Below are positions 1-9,671 of a stretch of DNA of 21,301 bases, piece after piece. The stretch's first letter is position 1, and the number at the start of each line of letters is the position of its first letter. Position numbers and translations under genes: made by a program. The stretch lies in NCBI GenBank assembly GCA_014885115.2, contig WKLE02005256.1, positions 1-21,301 on the forward strand, read 5' to 3'. A model generated the notes under the pieces. That model was not told the DNA's origin and searched no databases. It was given only the letters and a program-made list of their open reading frames with translations. The stretch comes from Asterionellopsis glacialis. Lineage: Eukaryota; Bacillariophyta; Plagiogrammaphyceae; Rhaphoneidales; Asterionellopsidaceae.

Positions 1-47
1 AGTTTAGTAGCGTTAGGTAGTTTATTAACGGTTTAGAGTTTATTTAA

Positions 48-2117
48 TCACATGAACTAGCAAAAGAGTTTGCCGAAGAAATTTTGAATCACAGGAGATA
101 CAAAAGAGTGATGGAAAATGAACATAACACTAGAAGAGAAGAAAATGCAAAGGAAAGAAATAGAACCATTGAAGCAGAAAAAGCCAACCAGGTGGAGGAC
201 TCAATTTGTTTTGCAATGGCATTAGATTTGGAGAGACGGCCACAACTTTCAAGAACAGATTCAAGAGCAATTTGAATTTTAACTTCAAGACAAGCAAGCC
301 ATGAAGCAAGATACAATGTGGTTCATACTGCAACATTGTGGGGATGGAATGATTATATTCTCACTGTAAAAAATAGGACAAGGATTGCAAAAGCCGCTTG
401 TAACCAGGTAGTGTACGATCTGGGTTATCCAAAATATTTGGCATACACCCAGATTGCTGCCTGGTATGCATCTCTAAATGACATGGTAAGTAATGGTGAA
501 GGCATTGATCCTTTGTCTCCTTCAAATGCAGATAGTAAAAAATATACAAATGAATTAGATGAAGAACATCCAGGGTATCTCCATGAATGGTTTTGATATG
601 CACAGGTTGTGAAGGGGTCATTGTTAACGTTCACTGAATTGGCAGAAACAATGAATAAAAAATCAGAAACTCCAGCAGGTAAGCTACGTCCTACTATCTG
701 CTTATCTCATAATCAACTAACTACTTGGTTCTACCAAGAAGGTGGAAAAGAAGCAAGTCCTGTTGAAAAACCTTTGTTGACTGATGAGCACACAAAAAAT
801 AGAGTTGCTTGGGCAAGAAAATATTTCAATCTTATTGTAGATTCACTAAAACTGTTGCTTTTTTAGATCAGAAGTGGTTTTATACAACAAACTGTTGTCA
901 AAAGCTTAAACTGTTACCTAAGGGAAACAATGAAATAGAGATTCCAAAATACCAAAGGCCAAAGATTTGTTCACAGAGGTATCCAGTCAAGGTTAGTTGT
1001 TGTGTTTTGTTTTGTTTGAAAGTAGTACCCTACGACTAACTCTCCTCTTATTTTTTGTCGTTTGCCCCATTTTAAAACAGGTTATGTATATTGGTGTAGT
1101 GGCTTGTCCAAATAAAGAAAAAAACTTTGATGGAAGAGTGTTTATGAAAAGGGTTAGTGAATGAAAGAAAGTAGCAAAGGGATCCAGGAACTCATGGTTT
1201 TCAATCGATATACATGTTAATGTTGAGTTGAATGGGGGGCGTTGGTGCACAATACTTTCCAATATTGTTGAGGACAATGAAGACATTACTGTACAATATT
1301 CTTTGGATTTGTTGATTGACATGTATGATCTAGATGAGTTTGTAGCCAAGTAATCACAATTTTATTATGTAACACATATAGGTCCTGATAAGAAGAAGAA
1401 AAAGTTTGTGGACTTGAATGATGATCAAGACTTGAATGAGTTGGGAAGGTTTACCGATTCGGATGGGACACAGAAGGATTTGACTCTTACAGATGTACAA
1501 CTTTGTGTTAAATTAGAAAAGGGTGACAAAGTGGATGAGGATGTGTTTTGCAACTCTAAGTTTATGTTGAAATGGATTCCTGAAGTGGCCAATGCTATGA
1601 GAGAAGTGTACCATTGGATACCAGCAACCAAAAAATTGTATTTGATGATGGATAATGCTGGAGGTCACGGAACGGATAATGCTAAGGAATTATATGTTGA
1701 AGAACTCAACAAACATAACATTGAACAATCTGGCAGGTACCAAGACCACCAGAGAAAAATATGTTAGATTTGGGAGTTTGGATGAGCATTCAAGCAGCTG
1801 TGATGAGGGTTCACCATAATTGTCGCTGCCATCATGATGCATTGGCTAAGAGTGTAGATGATGCATGGGACAACTATTTAAATGAAAGGGCTTTTGAAAA
1901 TGTTCATGGACAATTGAAAGTTGTTTTACAGTCGATTGTAAAGGATGAAGGTGGTAATAAGCTTGTGGAGGAACACAGGGGGGAGCTTTTCCGAGATGCA
2001 ACATTTGTTGATCTCACGTCCGTAGATGATGACAGAAACATTATAATAAATATAGACATGGATGACCAGGAAACTGGTGACGATGATCTTATTGACAATG
2101 AGTCTGATACGGGCTAA
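48..2117 (+). pseudogene. Decayed mariner-like transposase (plant-type, DD39D-like)
   Basis: An intact copy would cut and paste the element using a DDD catalytic triad. All three Asp blocks are visible but in different frames: LDQKWFY (D near 874), MDNAGGHG (D at 1651-1653) and MLDLGVW (D at 1767-1769). About 38 residues separate the second and third Asp, close to the DD39D spacing of plant mariner-like elements. An N-terminal DNA-binding part (318-830) ends in the transposase-like stretch LTDEHTKNRVAWARKYF. Lesions: TGA at 273 and 594, a frameshift near 845-850, TGA at 1162, TAA at 1351, and a 1-nt frameshift near 1728-1731 just before the PPEKNMLDLGVW block. A GT-AG intron at 992-1080 joins PVK to VMYIGVVACP in frame. 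The TGA at 273 lies upstream of the conserved core, so it may or may not have been coding. The usual DEKWF reads DQKWF. The pseudogene call is firm; the exact subfamily is inferred from the motifs. Confidence 0.82.
992..1080 (+). other. Probable 89-nt GT-AG intron in the transposase relic
   Basis: The sequence begins GTTAGT and ends TTTTAAAACAG. Removing it joins ...YPVK to VMYIGVVACPNK, a continuous conserved transposase block, and changes the reading frame exactly as needed. An alternative is a random insertion between two frames, but the clean splice consensus favours an intron. Confidence 0.6.
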
Positions 2118-2824
2118 TAAAAATATAAAATAACTACTCCTGTTACCACCATAAACATTATTTCTTTGACTACTTTTACGGAATTTTCATTAAAAATGTG
2201 AGAGTTTTTATGTTCTATCTTGTACACCAACACGTAGGATTATACGTGCGTTGTTAAGTAAAGTTACATTACTTAGGAGCTGATGACGTGTCTAGTGATT
2301 CTACGAAAATTTCCTGTATGTACATTTGTACGGGCTCCTGGTAGAAAGAAACTGATTTGACACGAAAGGTACCTGTATATCATATAAAAAACATATTGCG
2401 TGAATGAAGTATGATAATTTAATGGTACTCTACTAGGTGAAAATGTTACGGAAAGGTGAATCTTCATACCGGTATCATGTTGGATGGACATCTCCAAGCA
2501 CCGTACTCAGCACTACCAGGTACAGTCTGTATTTTTTTCAAAATGTCCGTCTATAGCTGTACCTGGTACCAGTGCAGTAGACCACCCCTGTAAATGGAGG
2601 TAACATCGCATGATTCTTCCGAAAGTTTCGGCGCGCGGACCACCCGAAGGAAGATTTCGATTGAAGATCCTCAAGATCTGTGTCAAAAAAATATCCTTTT
2701 TCTGTGCTGGGCATGAGTTTTGATGGCTCTTCACGGGGAGCTCATTGTCAGAGACACTAATATAACTACAAACTTCAGATCAATTAGAATACGAGTCGCA
2801 TAGGACAACGAAACCAAAATCACA
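2118..2824. other. Intergenic spacer, upstream of the cold-shock gene
   Basis: No convincing coding sequence is visible. Two copies of the 9-bp word TACCAGGTA/TACCTGGTA lie at 2514-2522 and 2560-2568, and GGTACC-like variants lie near 2370 and 2566. The last 100 nt should hold the promoter and 5' leader of the gene starting at 2825, but I see no recognisable TATA box or initiator. Confidence 0.6.
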
Positions 2825-2926
2825 ATGCGTCTCTTTGTAGGTCTATGTGTTTTAGCTACTTTCTTGGATGTGTCGGCGGCATATGCTCCAGCAAAGTTTG
2901 GTTCTCGAACTGCCACATCCCTCAAG
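2825..2926 (+). other. Predicted bipartite plastid-targeting presequence
   Basis: The encoded N-terminus has a short Arg-containing start, a hydrophobic core ([12 protein letters not shown]), a small-residue cleavage region (VSAA) and then [13 protein letters not shown], which is basic and hydroxylated like a transit peptide. In diatoms an aromatic residue directly after the signal-peptide cleavage site directs import through the inner plastid membranes. Here the residue is Tyr rather than the more common Phe, so an ER/secreted location remains possible. Confidence 0.6.
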
Positions 2927-5012
2927 ATGGCAGACGACACCAAGACAGGAACAGTCAAGTGGTAAGATTTCAAGTTCGGTCAACCATGGTTTGAGGATGC
3001 AGAAATTGTCGTACAAATTAAATTGTATCTCCGACATGACTTGATATCTCACAAAGTTTCTATTTTTTTCTGCTTCGTGTAGGTTTAATGCCCAAAAGGG
3101 TTTTGGTTTTATTACTATGGATGATGGCAACGATGTTTTTGTTCATCAGAGTAATATCAAAATGGATGGGTTTCGAATGCTTACTGTTGGAGATGATGTT
3201 GAATTTCAGACAGGTCTCGATGATACAACTGGACGGGAAGTGGCTGTAGACGTAGTTACGAAAGCTTTTAAAGAAGGAAAGGCAGGTGGCAGTGTGAAAT
3301 CAAAAGTTGACTCGGAATTATTCCAAAGAAAGCTACTTGAAACGCGGTTGACCATGGAAAAAAAATCAGTTGTTGAGGAATCTAGTACTGTGCAGGAAGA
3401 TGATGATGCACCCGTAGCAGAACCCGAGACAGACGACAATGAGACAACATTGAAAGTCAAAGCAGAAGCATTTCAGAGAAGCTTACTCGAAACACAATTG
3501 GCCATAGCTATGGCTGAAAAGGACGAAAAAATAAATGCAACCATGAAAGCCAAAGCGGAAGCATTCCAGAGAAGCTTGCTCGAGACACAATTGGCCATAG
3601 CTGCGGCTGAAAAGGACGAAAAAATGGATGCTAGTATGAAAGTCAAAGCAGAAGCTTTCCAGAGAAGCTTGCTCGAGACGCAATTGGCTATAGCTGCGGC
3701 TGAAAAGGACACAAAAATGGATGCCACCATTAAAGCTAAAGCAGAAGCATTTCAAAGAAGCTTACTCGAAACACAGTTGGCTCTAGCTGTGGTCGGTAAG
3801 GACGCCAAAATGAAAGCTAAAGCAGAAGAATTTCAGAGGAGCCTACTTGCGACACGATTGGCGGTTGACGCCAAAGCGAAGAGTGCATCAGCTTCTACTA
3901 CTGAAACCGCAGCAGATTCAGATGTCAAGATTGAGGTGAGCGATGTCACCGAGGAGACGGTAGACACACCAGATGTAGTGACTTCTACAAAGGTTATTTC
4001 CGAAGTGATTGTAGCAGAGGAGGAAAGCAAAGTAGGTGCCGAAATAGGCAAGTCTGAGGACATTGTTACAGCAACTGCCGAAACGTTAGTTGAAACTCGC
4101 CGTGTTGTGGAAGAAAATCTTCAAAAGTTAGGAGCGGATGTTGCTTTGGAACAAAATGTACCTCCAGAAAGTGAAGAGGGCAAGAAAATAAGTGCAGACT
4201 TTCTAAAGAAAGCTCAGCAGTCCATGGAAGCCAAGCTGAAGGCCAAAGCAAAGGAAACTACCAAAAATGAAACCTCAGAGACCGACATTGTTAGCGTGTC
4301 AAAAGATGAAGAGGCAACTGTCTCAAGAGAGTTTTCGTTGGTTCCGGTTAACAAGGAATCAATTGAGTTCACTTCAGGACTTGTGGGTGGAGCAATTGGA
4401 TTTGCTGTTGGTGGACCAGCTGTAGGAGCTCTCACAGCAGCTGCTACCAATTATATGAGTAGAAAAGGGGATGACCTCTTTGTACTTAATGGTATTGTGA
4501 AAGGTCTCGCTGTGAATGTGATTGGTGTCTATAACTTTTTTGGAGAACTCCTTTTTAAATTCGAACTTCTTGAAAAGTCTCAAGCATCTTTGGAGGAAGC
4601 TCTACGAAAATTAAAGGCAAGTGACTCTATCGATGCTGCTGCTATTGAAAAAACCGAAAAAGCTCTTTCCGACATTGTGACTAGTATGCAAAAGCTTAAC
4701 GACCAACTAGATACAGTAAATGGTATTTTGGTTGCTGTTGAGTTCATTGGCGACATTACTGAAAAGGCAATTGATGCCGTCGTTGATTTGGAGGGTGATT
4801 TCAAAGTCAGCGAGCGTGTGAAGTCAACCCTTATAAGTTCTGTAGACGAAGTAAAGAAAGCTTCCAAAAAGATCGAAGAAGAGACGAAAAGATTGGCGGA
4901 AGAGGAGGAAAAGGCCCGGCAAGAGGCAGTGCGAAAAGAAGAAGACGCTGCTGCTTCTGCAAAGAAGGCTGCTGAAGACGCTGCTGCTGCTTCTAAAAAA
5001 AAAGATGATTAA
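2825..5012 (+). CDS. Cold-shock-domain protein with predicted plastid presequence, repeat array and glycine-zipper segment
   Basis: The gene has two exons, 2825-2961 and 3083-5012, giving 688 residues. Splicing restores the cold-shock core: TGTVKWF from exon 1 joins NAQKGFGFI from exon 2. RNP1 is KGFGFI (51-56) and RNP2 is VFVHQ (64-68), the single-stranded RNA/DNA-binding motifs of the CSD family. The start at 2825 gives a hydrophobic signal peptide (about 1-19) followed by [14 protein letters not shown]. This matches the diatom bipartite plastid presequence, with Tyr replacing the usual Phe at +1. Residues 117-135 hold a diverged repeat, and 169 to about 316 hold five further copies of a 31-residue unit built on [16 protein letters not shown] Gly-rich hydrophobic segment (about 477-498, [14 protein letters not shown] core) resembles a glycine zipper and may sit in a membrane. 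The tail (about 520-688) is a charged coiled coil. The likely role is RNA binding or chaperoning at a plastid membrane; that part is inference. The gene converges on PRMT5. Confidence 0.87.
2962..3082 (+). other. 121-nt GT-AG intron interrupting the cold-shock domain
   Basis: The intron starts GTAAGATTT and ends TTCGTGTAG, after a pyrimidine-rich run. It splits the Trp codon of VKWF after two bases. Without removal the frame is broken and the CSD loses its first strand, so splicing is strongly supported by protein continuity. Confidence 0.88.
3450..3896 (+). repeat. Tandem 93-bp coding repeat (31-residue unit), five copies
   Basis: Units start at 3450, 3543, 3636 and 3729 (exact 93-bp period), with a further copy at 3810 after an 81-bp unit. 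Each encodes [17 protein letters not shown] followed by a Lys/Glu/Asp-rich spacer. Units 3543 and 3636 are nearly identical in DNA, so part of the array is recent. A diverged copy lies upstream at 3294. The heptad-like spacing of hydrophobic residues suggests one long helix. Confidence 0.9.
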
Positions 5013-5332
5013 GAGCCTACAGCTTGATCTGTATTTTGAAGAAGATCAACTGAAGGAAACGCATACGAGATAAATTCTGCTCTTTAGAGATTTTAAACAT
5101 TTGAAGGACTTCTGCGCTCAAACAATTTGTCAATGACGAAAAAATGTGTAAGAGTAAAAAGCTAAAAGTTATTGCAATTGTTTTCTTTTGGTTGCCATTA
5201 TATGCAAAACTTGCATTGTGACGCACTGTCTCTTCTTCTTTTTTCCCAAAATCTCGTCCTTGCTCCTTTTTTTCGACGTATGGTGGTGGTATAGGTGTGT
5301 CCTTCTTTTTTCATGGAATTCGTGTGGCATTG
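5013..5332. other. Convergent 3' region between the cold-shock gene and PRMT5
   Basis: This 320-bp stretch lies between two stop codons facing each other, so it should hold both 3' untranslated regions. It is T-rich on the + strand after 5230. I see no gene and no clear AATAAA signal on either strand. Confidence 0.6.
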
Positions 5333-7498
5333 TTATAAATACACAAAGTAGGATCGACCATTGGGATTATGTATGGGTGTCATAGCTAACACTTCACCAT
5401 GTTTATCAGTTACCTTGGCACACCATTCATACCATACACGTCCAGAGGTTTCATCAGGATTGGTATCAATTTTACGCCATATACTAAAGGACACAGAAGC
5501 ACCACTTGCAACTCGCAATGGTTCCTTCAGGGGAAAGTATAAAGGAAACCAACTAAACATACCCATCGAAAACGATGTAGGAGCTGTACTAATGATTACC
5601 GATTCACCACCACCACCACTCCCACGTGGTGAATTGTACAATGTGGAAGTAAAGGTACCTAAAAATCCATGCAGGGTTATGGGTCCCGAAGTTGAATTGG
5701 AAGATGTTTGTGTAATGGTAGCAACCGCTGTATCAAAGGGTCCGTATCCCGATCCACATCCAGCACCGTGTGTCACGTTGGCCTCAAATGTTAAATGTGC
5801 AACACGTTCATTGTCTTTTAAATATAGCCCATTGCGACGTCGAGGATGTGTAAATTCCCAACATGGTTTTTCGACGGCCGTTTGACATGCAGCGTGAGTT
5901 CGTACAACATAGGGGGTTTCCATAGATTTGAGTGTCCCCATGGGTGCACTGTCTAACCCATCGGCTGCAGTGGATGGAAAGTAGGCTTGTGCACGTGCTT
6001 CGGAATGCAATCTCATGGACGATACGGGTGCAATGTAGGCTGTGTACTGTTGAGGTATACAAACTGAAGTTTCTTTCAACACACCCGTCTTGTACACACC
6101 ATCCAAACATTCAGGTGATAATTCATTGTCACCAAAACTACCTAATAATTCAGAAACCACAATATCGACTTCACCTGTTCCATTTTTGGATATATTGAGG
6201 GAGTGAGGTGATAATTGTCTCATATCCATATGTAAGACTTTGACATGTGACTCTTTCCATAATGGATTATGTCGTGCCATACTTTCCAAATACAGCACGG
6301 CAGATGGATTCTTTTCCAAGGCCCATACTTGTGATTGTAAGGGTGGTTGATTTACAAATTCTGGTAGCAAACGTACTTGTCGTAAAGCCTCCAAGGCGGC
6401 TGTCACCAATGGACCACGTCCCGCACCTACAATTAATATAGTTACTCTCGTGGCCTTCCCCAAGGCAACGACCGATGACCATCCATCACGCAAGGCCAAT
6501 AAGATGGCTTGTTGGTATTGTGCATACTTGACCGGATCTTTTTCAAAGGTTTCATAGGTTTGAAATTCTAAATGATCTCCCAGGGGTTGTAATGGACGTT
6601 GCAAATGATCCAAGTAGGGTTCTTCCATGGCAGCTTCGGTCGTATCCAACATTTGTGCACCCACCTCGGGACGTTTTCGTAAATGCCGAATGTATTGCAA
6701 GTAGGGTAAACAATTCGATACACCCATGGATCCTTCAATGGCATGTACTTCCGGTCCTTCGACGAGGATTCGTACTGTACGCCCCACTCGTCGTAATACT
6801 TCGGTAAATAATACTTGATGTGTTTTACTGAGTGTGGGATATCCGCGTTTGTTGGTCAAGAAAATTTTAGTAGGAAAACATATCGCCTTTAGTTGAGATC
6901 CAATTGATTTATGAATCAAGGTCATTAAATTAGCAACCACTGATGCTGCTACATTGGTTGCCATAACACTGGATGGATTTCCACCAACCGGATGTGTGGG
7001 AACTATATCATCCATGTACAACATCATGCCAACATTCGAAGCACCATCACATTGACGGTGCAACAGATCAAAGGCTTGTATGGATTCTTCGGTTAATTCT
7101 GTTTTAATCCATATTTGTCCATTGGTAGCTGAAGTCTGTAATGCTACGGAGGATACAGCACGTGCATATCCATTGGCATCATGCAACGGAATGACAGGAA
7201 ATAAGACTGCAGGTATGGACATGTGAATGGCCCATTCCATTTGTGCCTTGAGCTTGGGTTCCCATGTGGCAATGGAATTCCCTACATCTTGTACCATGCC
7301 CACTACCGAGGTACGCCACCAACGACTTTCCAACGCAGTGACATCCGATCGCGGTTGTAAATTATGAGGTAATTGGGTAGTGACATAATCATATCCGTCT
7401 TCTCGTGCATTTTGTAACAATCGTGCAGCATCCTGTGCGATGGGTAAGGATAAACCAACCACTAACGTATTCGCTTGATCTCCTCCTCCAGGTGCCAT
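5333..7498 (-). CDS. PRMT5: Protein arginine N-methyltransferase 5 (type II, symmetric dimethylation)
   Basis: This intronless 721-residue protein transfers methyl groups from S-adenosylmethionine to arginines in histones, Sm and other RNA-binding proteins, forming symmetric dimethylarginine. Residues about 10-290 correspond to the TIM barrel. The hallmark PLQPLGDHLEFQTYETFEKD spans 302-321, and F318 matches the Phe that sets symmetric product specificity in human PRMT5. SAM-binding motif I is VGAGRGP (357-363). The double-E loop is SELLGSFGDNELSPE, with E450 and E459. FSWFPLYFPL (648-657, W650) and the C-terminal NPNGRSYFVYL complete the beta-barrel dimer part. It is longer than human PRMT5 (637), with extra length in loops around 375-390 and 575-605 and in a Gly-rich patch near 625-631. 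The start ATG at 7498 leaves a short N-terminus before the barrel. No broken motif is seen. The animal partner MEP50/WDR77 is not encoded in this window. Confidence 0.96.
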   Translation of the reverse strand: MAPGGGDQANTLVVGLSLPIAQDAARLLQNAREDGYDYVTTQLPHNLQPRSDVTALESRWWRTSVVGMVQDVGNSIATWEPKLKAQMEWAIHMSIPAVLFPVIPLHDANGYARAVSSVALQTSATNGQIWIKTELTEESIQAFDLLHRQCDGASNVGMMLYMDDIVPTHPVGGNPSSVMATNVAASVVANLMTLIHKSIGSQLKAICFPTKIFLTNKRGYPTLSKTHQVLFTEVLRRVGRTVRILVEGPEVHAIEGSMGVSNCLPYLQYIRHLRKRPEVGAQMLDTTEAAMEEPYLDHLQRPLQPLGDHLEFQTYETFEKDPVKYAQYQQAILLALRDGWSSVVALGKATRVTILIVGAGRGPLVTAALEALRQVRLLPEFVNQPPLQSQVWALEKNPSAVLYLESMARHNPLWKESHVKVLHMDMRQLSPHSLNISKNGTGEVDIVVSELLGSFGDNELSPECLDGVYKTGVLKETSVCIPQQYTAYIAPVSSMRLHSEARAQAYFPSTAADGLDSAPMGTLKSMETPYVVRTHAACQTAVEKPCWEFTHPRRRNGLYLKDNERVAHLTFEANVTHGAGCGSGYGPFDTAVATITQTSSNSTSGPITLHGFLGTFTSTLYNSPRGSGGGGESVIISTAPTSFSMGMFSWFPLYFPLKEPLRVASGASVSFSIWRKIDTNPDETSGRVWYEWCAKVTDKHGEVLAMTPIHNPNGRSYFVYL

Positions 7499-8483
7499 TC
7501 TGGATCTCCAAGTTAAATACTTTAATTAATTATTATTATATTTGAGTCTCCTCTGATTGATAGATGAATGAATGAATGAATGCACAAAATTGCGTTGCAC
7601 GAGAAAGCTAGCTTCTTCGCAGAAACGAAGAGCAATAATGTGGTCTGCTTACTCGTGAGGTTCTTGATGTTTTCGCGGATATGAATGGAGACGAAGGGCC
7701 AGTCTACTGTACCACCGGCCGTCCTTGGTTCTGTTTTTTTAAGTCTAGCTTGAGCTATTATTCTCGCTCAGTAGCGCAGATGGTCGATATCAATCACACA
7801 AAGCACAAAGCAAGAACACAACAAGGAAAAAAGTGTATATATGGATAAACCTGATATCATGCCAAGTGTACGAGGGCGAATCCAAGAATCGGAATCAATG
7901 GAAATGTCCGCCAGTCGATCTGCGATCTGTCTCTCCATCACACCACCAAACGATCATCAACCGTGTATTATTTCTCATATGTGTCTACCTCACGTGATGT
8001 ATATATAATTTTATATTCTTGTAGGAACTGGTACTGGTACAGCTTGTCATTATATTCTTGATGGATTGGTGTGCGTTCAGAGACTCAAGCCGAGATAAGG
8101 CGTACCAGGTAGTCTGATCGGGAGTGACCGACACTCGGAAAACTGAAAAAAATACAGACCATTATAGCACTCATCCCCCCTTTCCCCCTTTTGACTTCTT
8201 TCCCCTGTCAAACTACTGTCATCGTTCTGGAAAACAAGTAAAGGCGGTGAATGATTTTCACTTCTCTGGTGTTGATCGACAAAGGTTATAACTATAATAT
8301 TATGATAAACATCGGGGATTGATGCTACAGACAGCAGACTAGGACTCGTACAGTAGTCTATGATAGTCAACCTCTAGAAATAAGATCATTCTTTGAGTTT
8401 CATACATATCACTGCCATGATTACTAAAAAAAAATTACGTTTACAATATGAAGTAGTTTTTTTCTTGTTTTTTTTTCCCTCTC
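7499..8483. other. Intergenic spacer upstream of PRMT5
   Basis: No credible gene is visible in this 985-bp stretch. It should hold the PRMT5 promoter near 7499-7700 (- strand) and the 3' end of the gene that stops at 8484. It contains a tetranucleotide tract at 7563-7582, one TACCAGGTA at 8103-8111 and a CTGGTACTGGTAC doublet near 8027-8040. Open frames here are short and lack recognisable composition. Confidence 0.55.
7563..7582 (+). repeat. Short (ATGA)n microsatellite
   Basis: GATGAATGAATGAATGAATG is slightly more than four ATGA units, about 65 bp upstream of the PRMT5 start codon. It probably lies in the 5' leader or promoter. Length polymorphism is likely; no function is implied. Confidence 0.9.
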
Positions 8484-9671
8484 TCAAGGTAACAAAAATA
8501 CAAGAAAGGCAGTCATTAAATCACCTTTATTCCCATTGTATTCAGAAAGTGCCAATACAAATAATCCACATAGTAATGTATGAAGTCCAAGGTTGTTTCG
8601 TAATGTCGATTTTAATTTTTCGGAACAAGTTTGTTCTTGTTGTATATTCCATACTTTTATGGATAACTCTGGAAGTACCATTAACGAAACACCCACAAAT
8701 ACATTCCAAAATGCAAATACCTTCATCCATACTGTAGCAGTAGTAGTAGTTGGATTACTGGTCAAAGAAAGAGGATTGTTGATTAAAAAGATATAACTAA
8801 ACCATCCATACAGAGTCAATTTGAGTACAATGGACCATGCTGGAATTTGTAATTTGTAGAATTGACGTGTGACAAGACTTGTAACATCAAACAATGTAAT
8901 TGGTACTATTCCAATCCCGACTGCTAAACTTGGTGTCATGTTGTTCATAATATTCTTCTTGTTGTTGTTGTCACCATATACGGTACATACCACCATTAAC
9001 AAATAAAACAGTCTCATGACTCCCGTAGCGCGTACAAAATATTGAACAATACCATCACCACTTTGTGATGACGATGATGATGATGATGGCAATAGCAATG
9101 ACGAGGATGTCGTCTTCTTTGAGGGGGGCTTCTTCTTTGGGGATGATTGTTTACTACTAAATGTAGTACTTGTTGGCCAAAACGTTGCCATTATTGCATG
9201 GAAGAAACCAATAGAGGCAATTCCTAATCCAACATGCTCCATAGAAATTTTATTAGTGATTGACAAGATTGTTGTTATTACTGCTGTTACTACTGTTCCT
9301 TCTGTTGTAGTAGCTACATTTTCCGCCACCAGTCCTGTTTTGTCCTCCTTTTCTCGTGGTACAGAGGCAGCAGAAGACACCGCCAGCCCTGTTGTGTCCT
9401 TATTGTCTCCTGGTACAGAAGCAGCAGAAGCACCTCCACGAAGACATAAAAATGAAGCGATACGAGTATTGTCATAAAGGTGTATTATTCTTTTTGGATG
9501 ATTCTTATGCATTATAGTTGGATCTGGAGCTCTCAACAACGACAATGACGACGTTGTTATTACATCTGCAGATACTACTACGTCACAACTCGCTATTATT
9601 ACTAGCAAAAGCATCACGAGGAATGGTTTAAAAAAGATCATTGTAGGAGTAAACCGTGTGACCCACATCAT
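8484..9671 (-). CDS. Secreted/multi-pass membrane protein with RGG motif, paralogue A (tail-truncated)
   Basis: I do not recognise the family. From the ATG at 9671 the protein has 395 residues. I chose this start because MMWVTRFTPTMIFF aligns with the first residues of the neighbouring paralogue (MLTRSFPTTFLF) and begins a signal peptide. The open frame continues upstream to an ATG at 9839 (451 residues), and an ATG at 9641 is also possible. Features in order: signal peptide (about 1-35), CLRGGAS (R78), an imperfect 18-residue duplication built on SAASVP, a first membrane segment ending in FWP, a Lys/Ser-rich linker, then about five more hydrophobic segments and LRNNLGLHTLL...LALSEYNGNKGDL. 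It ends abruptly at VFLLP, where the paralogue continues VFFVPLKKRYD plus about 115 residues. Comparison of the two genes points to a 1-nt deletion at this site. It may be a transporter-like or structural membrane protein of the ER/secretory or plastid membranes; there is no evidence for a substrate. Confidence 0.72.
   Translation of the reverse strand: MMWVTRFTPTMIFFKPFLVMLLLVIIASCDVVVSADVITTSSLSLLRAPDPTIMHKNHPKRIIHLYDNTRIASFLCLRGGASAASVPGDNKDTTGLAVSSAASVPREKEDKTGLVAENVATTTEGTVVTAVITTILSITNKISMEHVGLGIASIGFFHAIMATFWPTSTTFSSKQSSPKKKPPSKKTTSSSLLLPSSSSSSSQSGDGIVQYFVRATGVMRLFYLLMVVCTVYGDNNNKKNIMNNMTPSLAVGIGIVPITLFDVTSLVTRQFYKLQIPAWSIVLKLTLYGWFSYIFLINNPLSLTSNPTTTTATVWMKVFAFWNVFVGVSLMVLPELSIKVWNIQQEQTCSEKLKSTLRNNLGLHTLLCGLFVLALSEYNGNKGDLMTAFLVFLLP
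9325..9430 (-). repeat. Two-copy 54-bp coding duplication
   Basis: Two imperfect copies, offset by 54 bp, encode SAASVP followed by a charged spacer and TGL. They lie in the region between the RGG motif and the first membrane segment of paralogue A. The neighbouring paralogue lacks them, so the duplication arose after the genes split. Confidence 0.75.

Larger units (their letters stand above)
1..2117 (+). mobile_element. Relic of a mariner-like (Tc1/mariner superfamily) DNA transposon, boundaries not found
   Basis: The region is occupied by a broken mariner-type transposase (see the pseudogene entry). I looked for terminal inverted repeats by comparing the window start with the sequence after 2117 and found none. 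The left end may lie outside the window or may have decayed. The TA target duplication expected of mariner elements cannot be assigned. The element is clearly non-autonomous. Confidence 0.6.

Noticed and set aside
1350..1381. A second, 32-nt intron in the transposase relic
   Set aside because: GTAATC...ATATAG fits GT-AG, but the resulting frame hits a stop at once, and reading through without splicing keeps the downstream frame. An in-frame TAA is simpler.
3117..5012. Cold-shock protein starting at the ATG at 3117
   Set aside because: This would cut off the first part of the cold-shock domain, including RNP1. Splicing 2825-2961 to 3083 restores the full domain and adds a signal peptide.
5361..5885. 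174-residue + strand open frame inside PRMT5
   Set aside because: It lies antisense to the well-conserved catalytic C-terminus of PRMT5 and has no features of its own; it is a shadow frame.
9256..9477. Short + strand frame with a repeated GTEAAE motif
   Set aside because: The repeat is the antisense reading of the 54-bp duplication in paralogue A, so it is not a separate gene.
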